From the NCBI GenBank assembly GCA_964645775.1, contig CAZYBU010000027.1, forward strand, positions 1 through 46,349: a stretch of 46,349 nucleotides of DNA, written 5' to 3'. This DNA comes from CAZYBU01 sp964645775 (lineage in GTDB: Bacteria > Spirochaetota > UBA4802 > UBA5550). The notes beneath the pieces are model-generated. The model had not been told where the DNA came from and made no database searches. It saw only the letters and a list, made by a program, of their open reading frames with translations. The first letter of the stretch is position 1. Each line of letters begins with the position of its first letter. The translations under genes and the position numbers were made by a program. Positions 6,172 to 14,006 of this stretch are shown here, in pieces.

Positions 6172-8919
6172 ATGTTTCTCAAGTCCATGGATCTCTTTGG
6201 CTTCAAATCTTTCGCGGAACGCACACATTTTGAATTCGATTCCGGGGTTACGGCCATTGTGGGACCTAACGGCTGCGGAAAGTCCAATGTGGTGGATGCC
6301 ATCAAGTGGGTCCTGGGCGAAAAGCAGGCCCGGAATATCCGCGGCGAAAAAATGGAAGATATTATTTTCTCCGGCACGGAACTGCGTAAACCACTCTCCC
6401 TGTCTGAGGTGTCGATAACAATTAACAACCAGGACCGGGTTCTGGACATCGAATCGGACACCGTAACCGTATCGAGAAGGGTCTTCCGGGACGGGGAATC
6501 GGAATACATGATCAATAAGTCCCCCGTCCGTCTGAAAGACATAGAGAAGCTGTTTCTGGATACCGGTATCGGAAAATCCGCCTATTCGGTCATGGAGCAG
6601 GGGAAGATGGACCTTATTCTCTCAACCCGGGCCGAGGATAGAAGATATATTTTCGAGGAAGCGGCGGGGATATCCCGTTATAAACTTCAGAAACGGGAAT
6701 CTCTGAAGAAACTGAAAGACACCGGCGAGAACCTGGAACGTTTGAACGATATCATTCATGAGATCGAACGGGAAAAGGAGATCAAGGCCAAACAGGCGGA
6801 GAAGACCAGAGAGTATCTGAAACTCAGGGACGAGATGCGGGAGATTGACGTTGCCCAGCAGGTGATTAAGTACAGGGAGATCGTATCCCGCCAGACCAGA
6901 CTGCAGGAGGACCTGGACCGGTTGAACGCGGAGCGGGAGAGAGTGGCGGTCCGGGTGAACACCGCGTCGGCAGAGAACGAGAAGGACGACAAGCGAAAGA
7001 ACGATATACAGCTGGAACTCTTCGACAATGAAAAGAAGCTTCACGCCTTTCGCATACGGGTGGAGGATATAGACGTCAAGACCGAGAGAAACCGGAAGAG
7101 TATCGAGGAACATCGTGTTCGCATAGAGGCGGTTGAAAAACAGGTCACAGAACGGAACAACCGTCTTAAGGAACTGCAAAAGGAGAGGGAGCGTAGTGAA
7201 TCCCAGGGGGTGGAGATTGCCGGTCGCATTGAGAAGGACCGCCAGCGTCTGGAGGAACTCTTCACCACGCGCAAGGAAAAGATCCAGTCGATCCACCAGT
7301 CGAGAGATGTCATGGAAAGGAACCGCCAGACCGTGGAGGAGACGGAGCGTCATTTGCGGAGCCTCAGAGAGGAGCTGGCGGCGGTGGTAAAGAAATTGAT
7401 AGATGCCATAGACAGGCGGAAAGCGGAACTCCTGGACTCGGAAATGGAGCGGCAGGAGGTCCGGGACAGGATCGAGAAGCGACTTGAGGAACTTACTATT
7501 GCTCTTAATTCCGCGCGTCTGGCCCTTTCCGGGGGACGGACCGAGGAAGCCCTGGAAGGCCTGAATAGCCTGGACATCCCAGGGTTGCGGGAAGATATCG
7601 TCACCTTTGAGGGATATGAGGACGGTTTTCGATCGATCCTTTTCGATAAGAGCGGTGTCCACGCTGAAAAAGAGAAGCTGGACCTGAATATCGGCGCGGC
7701 CGATGAAAAGATCGAAGAACTCCGAAGAAAAAACAGCGAACTGGAACAGTTCATACAGTCCGAGCAGGCGGAAATGGAGCGGGTCAATGACATGATCACC
7801 CGTATTGAGAAGGACCTTTCCCGGGATGAGAATGAACGACAGTGGATAGAACGCAACCTCAAGACCCTGGATCATCGAATCCGGGACGTGACCATGCAGC
7901 TGGAGAACCATCATAAGGAGATAGAGCGTTCAACCGGGGCGATCGAAGGTCTGGAGAAGGAAATATCCGAATGGGAAGCCAGGCTGGTTGATTACGGAAA
8001 GCAGAGCGATCTGCTTGAAAAGAGTATTTCCGGGCTTGTAAGCCGAAGGGCGGAGATTGATAAAAAGATCGATGAACGGCGCAAGAAGAACAGGCGGGAC
8101 GAGGAGGAACTTGCGCGCCTCCAGGAAAGGATAACGAATCAGGATCGAAGCCACGTGGAACTGATCTTCAAGAGGAATGCCATTGAAGACTATCTCTGGA
8201 CGGAGTACGAACTCAAGGCCGCTTCCACGGAGAGGCTATCCGTTTCCGCTTCCAGGCTTCCCGACCTGAATGAGCGGATGACCGACGTTAAGAAGAAGAT
8301 CCAGAACCTGGGACCCATTAATAACCTGGCCATTGAGGAATACCGTGACCTGAAAAAACGGTTCGAATACTATCTTTCCCAGAAGGAAGATATTGAAAAA
8401 GCGAGGGAGGATATACTCTCTGTCATCGAAGATATCAATCAGACCTCGGTGCAGCTTTTTATGGAGACTTTCAATGAGATACAGAAAAACTTTTCTGAGC
8501 TTTTTCGTCGACTTTTCGAGGGAGGGGAGGCGAAGCTGGCCCTCCTGAATGAAGAGGATATTCTGGAAAGCGGGATCGAGATTACCGTTCGCCCCCCGGG
8601 AAAAAAACTCAAGAGTATTGATCTTCTTTCCGGAGGAGAGAGGGCTCTGACGGCGATCGCCCTTCTCTTCGCCACCTACATGGCGAAACCCTCTCCCTTC
8701 TGCTTTTTGGACGAGATAGACGCCCCCCTGGATGAGCAGAATATCGGCCGGTTTGTTAAGATGATGAGAGAATTCGCCCGCGGGACACAGTTCATTATCG
8801 TGACCCATAATAAAAAAACCATGAGTATCGCGGAATCCATCTACGGTGTTACCATGGAGGAACCGGGTGTGTCAAGCCTGGCTTCCCTCCGTATGGAACG
8901 CCTGGAAAAAGCGACATAA
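6172..8919 (+). CDS. smc: SMC chromosome segregation ATPase, short form
   Basis: The product has 915 residues. It organises and segregates chromosomes with ScpA/ScpB. ATG 6172 is chosen because AAAGGA precedes it and SMC proteins begin in this way (MFLKSMDLFGFKSF). Walker A GPNGCGKS is at 31-38, long coiled coils run to about 440 and from about 500 to 720, the ABC signature LLSGGER begins near 818 and Walker B FCFLDEID lies near 843-850. Usual SMC proteins have 1,150-1,200 residues and a hinge of about 150. Here the non-coil centre (about 443-500, containing EGYEDGFRSILFDKSG) is only about 55 residues, so the hinge is much reduced. Head and signature motifs are intact. Confidence 0.93.
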   Translation: MFLKSMDLFGFKSFAERTHFEFDSGVTAIVGPNGCGKSNVVDAIKWVLGEKQARNIRGEKMEDIIFSGTELRKPLSLSEVSITINNQDRVLDIESDTVTVSRRVFRDGESEYMINKSPVRLKDIEKLFLDTGIGKSAYSVMEQGKMDLILSTRAEDRRYIFEEAAGISRYKLQKRESLKKLKDTGENLERLNDIIHEIEREKEIKAKQAEKTREYLKLRDEMREIDVAQQVIKYREIVSRQTRLQEDLDRLNAERERVAVRVNTASAENEKDDKRKNDIQLELFDNEKKLHAFRIRVEDIDVKTERNRKSIEEHRVRIEAVEKQVTERNNRLKELQKERERSESQGVEIAGRIEKDRQRLEELFTTRKEKIQSIHQSRDVMERNRQTVEETERHLRSLREELAAVVKKLIDAIDRRKAELLDSEMERQEVRDRIEKRLEELTIALNSARLALSGGRTEEALEGLNSLDIPGLREDIVTFEGYEDGFRSILFDKSGVHAEKEKLDLNIGAADEKIEELRRKNSELEQFIQSEQAEMERVNDMITRIEKDLSRDENERQWIERNLKTLDHRIRDVTMQLENHHKEIERSTGAIEGLEKEISEWEARLVDYGKQSDLLEKSISGLVSRRAEIDKKIDERRKKNRRDEEELARLQERITNQDRSHVELIFKRNAIEDYLWTEYELKAASTERLSVSASRLPDLNERMTDVKKKIQNLGPINNLAIEEYRDLKKRFEYYLSQKEDIEKAREDILSVIEDINQTSVQLFMETFNEIQKNFSELFRRLFEGGEAKLALLNEEDILESGIEITVRPPGKKLKSIDLLSGGERALTAIALLFATYMAKPSPFCFLDEIDAPLDEQNIGRFVKMMREFARGTQFIIVTHNKKTMSIAESIYGVTMEEPGVSSLASLRMERLEKAT

Positions 8920-8965
8920 ATCGCCTCTCCCTCCCTCTTCGACTCCGGTAGCAGACTTTTATTAC

Positions 8966-8994
8966 TTGACAGCGGCCCCGAAATTTATTAGTGT
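8966..8994 (+). promoter_or_regulatory. Candidate promoter for the 9073 gene
   Basis: A perfect TTGACA (8966-8971) is followed after 17 nt by TAGTGT (8989-8994), a weak -10. It lies about 80 nt before the ATG at 9073 and after the smc stop. Confidence 0.45.
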
Positions 8995-9072
8995 AACATT
9001 GTACACGTGAATGGTTACGACTGCCCGGAAATGTCCATGGCGTGTTGCAGTATGCACAATGGAGGGTGTAAA

Positions 9073-9639
9073 ATGAAGGTAACTATAGAAGGGATTCTTG
9101 GTTCAGCTCAAAAGATGAACCGGCAACGGAAGGTTGAAGGCGAGCCGTCCGAAAACCGCAATCAGGCATCCAGAGGCGATTCTGTCAATCTCACCAGAAA
9201 AGTCAACACCCGCCTTGACGGTATCGACAGGGAGGTTCGGGATATACAGACTTCGCTGACAAGGAATCAGATCATTCGAAACGGGATTGAAGCCATCCGG
9301 GAGGATTATGCCGGGGGTGGGACCAGTCACAGAGAGACCATGAATGATTACACCTACCAGGGTGAGCAGGTTCTGCGGAACCATGTGGGGGACAATATTA
9401 CGGGAGAGCTCCTCGATGCCCGGCGTCAGGCCGTGGACCAGAACATCATTCAGGAGGTCAACTCACTGCGTCGTCTCCAGGTAGAGGCGGACAACCTGAT
9501 GGCTTCTAATCTGGCCGAACCTGAGCAGGTTGATCGTTTCATGGAGAATAACGGTGATTTCATGACCAGACTGCGGAACGCGAACCCTGATAACCTGTCC
9601 AACCTTTCCTATGACAGTGTAATGCGTTTAACCAGGTAG
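9073..9639 (+). CDS. Hypothetical soluble helical protein
   Basis: The product has 188 residues. ATG 9073 is chosen because GGAGGG sits 6 nt upstream; the frame is open 22 codons farther back but that extension is Cys-rich and unlike the rest. The protein is polar, without a signal peptide or membrane helix. The middle (RLDGIDREVRDIQTSLTRNQ) looks like an amphipathic or coiled helix, and the C-terminal part is helical and Asn-rich. I recognise no family or catalytic motif. The gene appears to stand alone, with its own promoter-like sequence and a strong terminator at 9711-9738. Its stop lies in a short tandem repeat (GTAGGCAGGCCAA twice, 9636-9661). Confidence 0.6.
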   Translation: MKVTIEGILGSAQKMNRQRKVEGEPSENRNQASRGDSVNLTRKVNTRLDGIDREVRDIQTSLTRNQIIRNGIEAIREDYAGGGTSHRETMNDYTYQGEQVLRNHVGDNITGELLDARRQAVDQNIIQEVNSLRRLQVEADNLMASNLAEPEQVDRFMENNGDFMTRLRNANPDNLSNLSYDSVMRLTR

Positions 9640-9710
9640 GCAGGCCAAGTAGGCAGGCCAGGCTTCGCGCTTTTATTATATACTGATCGTTCACGCTATA
9701 TACAAAAAAT

Positions 9711-9738
9711 AGCCACCCGTGAGGGTGGTCTTTTTTTT
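9711..9738 (+). terminator. Rho-independent terminator
   Basis: CCACCC (9713-9718), the loop GTGA and GGGTGG (9723-9728) are followed by T-C-T8 (9729-9738). It terminates the 9073 gene and is the docking site of the group II intron relic that begins 2 nt later. Confidence 0.9.
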
Positions 9739-9739
9739 G

Positions 9740-9895
9740 GTGCGCCCGGCATGGGCGCACGCTTGGTGGTGCGGTGGTATACCGGTGACGGTCCTTCTGG
9801 TAAACCACCTAGTCCACTACGGGGGTTGATAGCACCAACCGTTAGCTTAAGGCAAGGGTGTCCATCGTGAGGTGGAATCTGAAGGAAGCCGGCGG
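9740..9895 (+). mobile_element. Group II intron 5' fragment (domain I relic)
   Basis: The sequence opens with GTGCGCCCGGCATGGGCGCA, the typical 5' end of bacterial group II introns including the first stem. About 115 nt later it shows the conserved domain I run GTGGAATCTGAAGGAAGC (from 'GTGAGGTGG' at about 9868). It then diverges from the family pattern after about 9895. No reverse transcriptase frame and no domain V or VI hairpin follow, so only about 155 nt of the 5' end remain. Its position directly behind a terminator hairpin and T-run is what class C introns choose. The relic cannot splice. Confidence 0.75.
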
Positions 9896-9984
9896 GATTT
9901 GTTTGACCGTAATAGTATCCTTTAAGGAAAAACATCTTCAGGTAGAATAACTGAAAAATACCTCATTTTACCCTTTCCAACCTG

Positions 9985-10013
9985 TTGACACTATCCTGAA
10001 AACTGAATATGCT
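9985..10013 (+). promoter_or_regulatory. Promoter that would give a leaderless mRNA
   Basis: TTGACA (9985-9990), a 17-nt spacer and TATGCT (10008-10013) match a sigma-70-type promoter. Transcription would begin at about 10020-10021, exactly at the ATG of the downstream gene. An upstream in-frame ATG at 10009 lies inside the -10 box and so cannot be used from this promoter. Confidence 0.5.
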
Positions 10014-10020
10014 TATATAC

Positions 10021-10809
10021 ATGGCAGACTTTCTGATACATATGATTACCGCGTTTCTCCTTGTCCAGACCGGCGACAGCCAGGGGAAGAGTGAAGAGAT
10101 ATTTCCCCTGGTGATCGCGCCTGGAAGGTCGAGTCCCTATCTCCGCATGGAAGACTGGAGGGGTCCGGTCTCCTCTGAAAGGATAGCTGGATGGGCCGGC
10201 TTCCGGGAGGGTGAACTTCTGGAGGACCGGGGGCCTTTCGTTACCCATCAGGCCTACTTCCTCTCCAGCATGGGGTCCATACTTGAGCTGGTCGGATTCC
10301 GTCCCTTTCGCAGGTATACCCTCTGGATAGATTTCGTTCGTTACCGTTACATGAAAACAGAGAGTGAACTGGTCATTACCTTCCGGCCCGGTAACAATCA
10401 GGGAGGCGAGAGGAAGGTTACCGTGAAAAGGGATGAGTTGCCTGAATCGGGTCTCTTCGGTGTGCATATTCCTTATGAGATGACCTACACCGGTTCAGTT
10501 ATAGTGGAATTCATGGAACTGACCGATGCCGGTACTTCCTGGGGAATATGGGACATGACCGTTGTGGAGGGGATCGAACCACCCGTGGATAGAGGCTCGG
10601 AGGAGGGCGAATTATCCACAGGAGATGATACCATTTACGGCATATCGGTGGGTCCGCGTAACCTGAAAATTATTTTTGACAACAGATATACCTCGAATCA
10701 AAAAGGCTTCTGGCTGTCACCTTCCCGAACCGGAAGTTTCTGGTGGCCCGAGGCTTTGCGTAGAGAACCATATAAATCAGGGGACAGCTATGGGGCGAGA
10801 ATTTCTTGA
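10021..10809 (+). CDS. Hypothetical protein upstream of uvrA
   Basis: The product has 262 residues from ATG 10021. This start is preferred because the best promoter has its -10 box at 10008-10013. No Shine-Dalgarno sequence precedes it. The N-terminus (MADFLIHMITAFLLVQTG) is hydrophobic and could be a signal peptide or anchor. The remainder is beta-rich, with many aromatic and Gly residues (for example FRRYTLWIDFVRYRYM), resembling an extracytoplasmic sandwich domain, but I recognise no family. It overlaps the next gene by 20 nt and so probably belongs to one operon with the zinc-ribbon gene and uvrA. Confidence 0.6.
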   Translation: MADFLIHMITAFLLVQTGDSQGKSEEIFPLVIAPGRSSPYLRMEDWRGPVSSERIAGWAGFREGELLEDRGPFVTHQAYFLSSMGSILELVGFRPFRRYTLWIDFVRYRYMKTESELVITFRPGNNQGGERKVTVKRDELPESGLFGVHIPYEMTYTGSVIVEFMELTDAGTSWGIWDMTVVEGIEPPVDRGSEEGELSTGDDTIYGISVGPRNLKIIFDNRYTSNQKGFWLSPSRTGSFWWPEALRREPYKSGDSYGARIS

Positions 10810-11119
10810 ACGTGAATTCGACGATGAAGTCTACGAAGACGGATTCTACGAGGAGAACCTCGATGAAGAGGAGATCGATGAAAGTTCGGAACTCTTTTTC
10901 GACGAGAGAGAACGGCGTCTTGCCGACGAAGGGGAGGGTGAACCTGAAGAAGATTACAGCGAAAAGAAGATCTACCTCAGTTTCGCCTGTGAAGACTGTG
11001 ATTACAGGTGGGATGACACCGTTGTGAAGAAAGAAGGCAACCTCGAAGATGAGATCGTTGAAGAAGATCTTAATACCGTCTGTCCAATGTGTGGATCGAT
11101 GAATGTTTCGCAGATATGA
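10790..11119 (+). CDS. Acidic zinc-ribbon protein
   Basis: The product has 109 residues. ATG 10790 is preceded by AGGGGA. Residues 1-60 are strikingly acidic (EFDDEVYEDGFYEENLDEEEI...). The C-terminal half contains ACEDCDYRWDD and, about 25 residues later, VCPMCGSMNVSQI. This C-x2-C...C-x2-C arrangement predicts a zinc ribbon. It resembles small regulatory or RNA-polymerase-associated ribbon proteins in layout, though no family is certain. The gene overlaps its upstream neighbour by 20 nt and overlaps uvrA by 4 nt (ATGA), so its translation is probably coupled to uvrA. Its link to repair is inferred only from position. Confidence 0.65.
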   Translation: MGREFLEREFDDEVYEDGFYEENLDEEEIDESSELFFDERERRLADEGEGEPEEDYSEKKIYLSFACEDCDYRWDDTVVKKEGNLEDEIVEEDLNTVCPMCGSMNVSQI

Positions 11120-13935
11120 GCGGACGATATCTCTCGATCCAGGGTGCTCGGGAGCATAACCTCAAAAACATATCCGTGGATATTCCGAGGGACCGGCTGG
11201 TCGTTATTACCGGTCTTTCAGGTTCCGGCAAATCCTCCCTCGCATTCGATACCATATACGCTGAAGGTCAGAGGCGATACGTTGAGTCTCTCTCAGCCTA
11301 CGCGCGTCAGTTCCTCGGTCTCATGGAGAAGCCGGATGTCGACTATATTGACGGCCTTTCCCCGGCCATCTCCATTGAACAGAAGACGACCCATCGGAAT
11401 CCCCGCTCCACGGTGGGGACTGTCACTGAAATCTATGATTATTTTCGACTTCTGTATGCCCGCATCGGCGTGCCCCACTGTCCGGTGTGCGGTCGGGAGA
11501 TAACCTCCCAGTCCCTTGACCAGATGGTCGAATCAATCATGACGGGCGAAGAAGGGGCCCGCCTTCAGGTGCTGGCCCCCGTGGTCCGGGGCCGTAAGGG
11601 AGAGCACCAGGAGGTGATCGACCGGGCCCGCCGTAACGGATTCGTTCGTCTCAGAATCGATGGAGAGATGAAATCGATCGAAGATGACCCTGCCCTGGAG
11701 AAGAATAAAAAGCATTCCATCGATATCGTGGTAGACCGTATCGTCCTGAAAGACGGTATCCGGCCCCGTCTTGCCGATTCCCTGGAGACGGCCCTCGACA
11801 TAGCCGAGGGGCTGGCTACCATCCTGTATGACGACAGGGAGGAGCTCTATGCATCAAACCTGGCCTGCCCGGAACACGGGATATCCATACCTGAACTTTC
11901 ACCCAGGATGTTCTCCTTTAACAGTCCCTACGGGGCCTGCCCGAAATGCGACGGGCTGGGATTCATACTGAGTTTTGATCCGGAACTTATTGTTTCGGAC
12001 CCTGAGAAGTCTCTAAACGAGGGAGTTTTGGAGGTCTGGGGCAGGAGCACCAGCTACTGGTATATGGAACAGGTCCGTGCCCTGGAAAAATCGATGGACT
12101 TTGACGCTGACACTCCCTGGAAAAAGATCCCGAAGAAAATCAAACAGGCCATTCTCTACGGTACGGGCAGGAAGCCCCTGAACTATGATGTCAGGAGAGA
12201 GAACGCCTCATATAAGTTTTCCCGTGCCTTTGAGGGTGTGATCCCTAATCTGGAGAGAAGATATCGGGAGACGAAATCGGACGATATGCGTGAGTGGATG
12301 GAAGGATACATGTCCAACGCCACCTGTGATCTCTGCGATGGTCGCCGCCTGAAAAAGGAGAGCCTTGCTGTCAGGGTGGCCGAAAAAAGCATCGACGAAA
12401 TAACAGCCCTTTCCATAGGTCGGTGCAGGGAATTCTTTGAAACAATCGAACTTTCCGAAATTCACCAGAAAATCGCCCGCCAGATAATGAAGGAGATTCA
12501 GACCCGTCTTACCTTCCTTACCGACGTGGGGATTGAATACCTGACCCTGGACCGGGCGGCAGGGACTCTCTCAGGGGGTGAGTCCCAGAGGATCCGCCTT
12601 GCTACCCAGATCGGCTCCAGCCTGACCGGTGTCCTTTATGTCCTGGATGAACCGAGCATCGGACTTCACCAGCGGGATAACGAAAAGCTCCTGAATACAT
12701 TGAGGCGGATGAGGGACCTGGGGAACACGGTCATCGTTGTTGAGCATGACGAGGAGACCATCCGGACCGCGGACTATGTCCTTGACCTCGGTCCCGGGGC
12801 GGGTCTATCCGGGGGGTACGTTGTCGCTATCGGGACCCCGGACCAGATCGAAAGTAACCCGGAATCGATCACGGGCCGTTATCTTTCCGGCCGGGAGAAG
12901 ATCGAGCTTCCTTCTTATCGCAGGGAACCGGCCGGCTGGCTGAAGGTGCGAAAGGCCTCCGCCAATAATCTGAAGGAGATCGACGTGGAGTTTCCCCTGG
13001 GAGTTTTCACCTCCGTCACGGGAGTCTCCGGTTCCGGAAAGTCGACTATGGTTATTGAGATCCTTTACCGCGCGCTGGCCGCGTCTCTTATGCGGGCAAA
13101 GATGCAGCCGGGTTCTTTCGGAGGTCTGGAGGGGGTAGGCCAGGTTGACAAGGTCATTGATATCGACCAGTCCCCCATCGGTCGTACTCCCAGGTCTAAC
13201 CCGGCTACTTATACAGGTCTTTTCACCCCCGTGCGGGAACTCTTCACCAAACTCCCGGAATCGAAGATGCGGGGATACAGGGCCGGACGCTTCTCCTTCA
13301 ATGTTTCAGGGGGAAGGTGTGAGTCGTGCCAGGGTGACGGAGTAAAGAAGATCGAGATGCACTTTCTGCCCGATGTCTATATAACCTGTGAGGTATGCAA
13401 AGGGCACAGGTACAACCATGAGACCCTTGAGGTCCGGTACCGGGGGAAAAATATCTACGAGGTCCTGGAGATGACCGTGGATGAGGCCCTGGAATTTTTC
13501 GAGAACATTAACCCGGTCCGGACCCGGCTGGAGACACTCTCAAGGGTAGGCCTTGGATACATTCGTCTTGGACAGCCGGCCACGACTCTCTCCGGGGGAG
13601 AGGCCCAGAGGATCAAGCTGGCTACGGAACTTTCGAAGCGTGCCACGGGCAGGACGGTTTATATTCTGGACGAGCCGACTACGGGGCTTCATTTTGATGA
13701 CATCAAAAAGCTCATCGCGGTCCTTAATTCCCTGGTCGACCGAGGAAACAGCGTGATCGTCATTGAACATAATCTGGATGTCATTAAAATGGCGGACTGG
13801 ATCATCGATATGGGACCCGGGGGAGGGGAAACAGGCGGCGAGATCGTTGCTGCCGGACCACCCGAAGATATCGTAAAAGTCAAAGCCTCCCATACCGGCC
13901 GCTTCCTGAAAAGAATGTTGACTTCCCGCAGATAG
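11116..13935 (+). CDS. uvrA: Excinuclease ABC subunit A
   Basis: The product has 939 residues. UvrA recognises DNA lesions as a dimer and loads UvrB in nucleotide excision repair. The start ATG 11116 gives the family N-terminus (LSIQGAREHNLKNI) and overlaps the previous stop as ATGA. Visible motifs are Walker A GLSGSGKSS (33-41), the first signature LSGGESQR with VLYVLDEPSIGLH, the second Walker A GVSGSGKST, LSGGEAQR with VYILDEPTTGLH, and the zinc modules (CDLCDG, CESCQG with CEVCKG). In the first zinc module the usual C-x2-C reads C-P-E-H, a Cys-to-His swap that should still bind zinc. I see no LexA-type box, but the operon promoter may lie near 9985. Confidence 0.97.
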   Translation: MSGRYLSIQGAREHNLKNISVDIPRDRLVVITGLSGSGKSSLAFDTIYAEGQRRYVESLSAYARQFLGLMEKPDVDYIDGLSPAISIEQKTTHRNPRSTVGTVTEIYDYFRLLYARIGVPHCPVCGREITSQSLDQMVESIMTGEEGARLQVLAPVVRGRKGEHQEVIDRARRNGFVRLRIDGEMKSIEDDPALEKNKKHSIDIVVDRIVLKDGIRPRLADSLETALDIAEGLATILYDDREELYASNLACPEHGISIPELSPRMFSFNSPYGACPKCDGLGFILSFDPELIVSDPEKSLNEGVLEVWGRSTSYWYMEQVRALEKSMDFDADTPWKKIPKKIKQAILYGTGRKPLNYDVRRENASYKFSRAFEGVIPNLERRYRETKSDDMREWMEGYMSNATCDLCDGRRLKKESLAVRVAEKSIDEITALSIGRCREFFETIELSEIHQKIARQIMKEIQTRLTFLTDVGIEYLTLDRAAGTLSGGESQRIRLATQIGSSLTGVLYVLDEPSIGLHQRDNEKLLNTLRRMRDLGNTVIVVEHDEETIRTADYVLDLGPGAGLSGGYVVAIGTPDQIESNPESITGRYLSGREKIELPSYRREPAGWLKVRKASANNLKEIDVEFPLGVFTSVTGVSGSGKSTMVIEILYRALAASLMRAKMQPGSFGGLEGVGQVDKVIDIDQSPIGRTPRSNPATYTGLFTPVRELFTKLPESKMRGYRAGRFSFNVSGGRCESCQGDGVKKIEMHFLPDVYITCEVCKGHRYNHETLEVRYRGKNIYEVLEMTVDEALEFFENINPVRTRLETLSRVGLGYIRLGQPATTLSGGEAQRIKLATELSKRATGRTVYILDEPTTGLHFDDIKKLIAVLNSLVDRGNSVIVIEHNLDVIKMADWIIDMGPGGGETGGEIVAAGPPEDIVKVKASHTGRFLKRMLTSRR

Positions 13936-14006
13936 GAGCCGATAGTATACGTATACGACATAATCCCCAGGGGAGATTGTCACATTTTACGGGAAAAGAC
14001 CGGAGA

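Noticed and set aside
6622..7914. Long minus-strand ORF (430 codons) antisense to smc
   Set aside because: It is the shadow of a coiled-coil gene rich in Glu and Lys codons. There is no family resemblance, and smc is certain.
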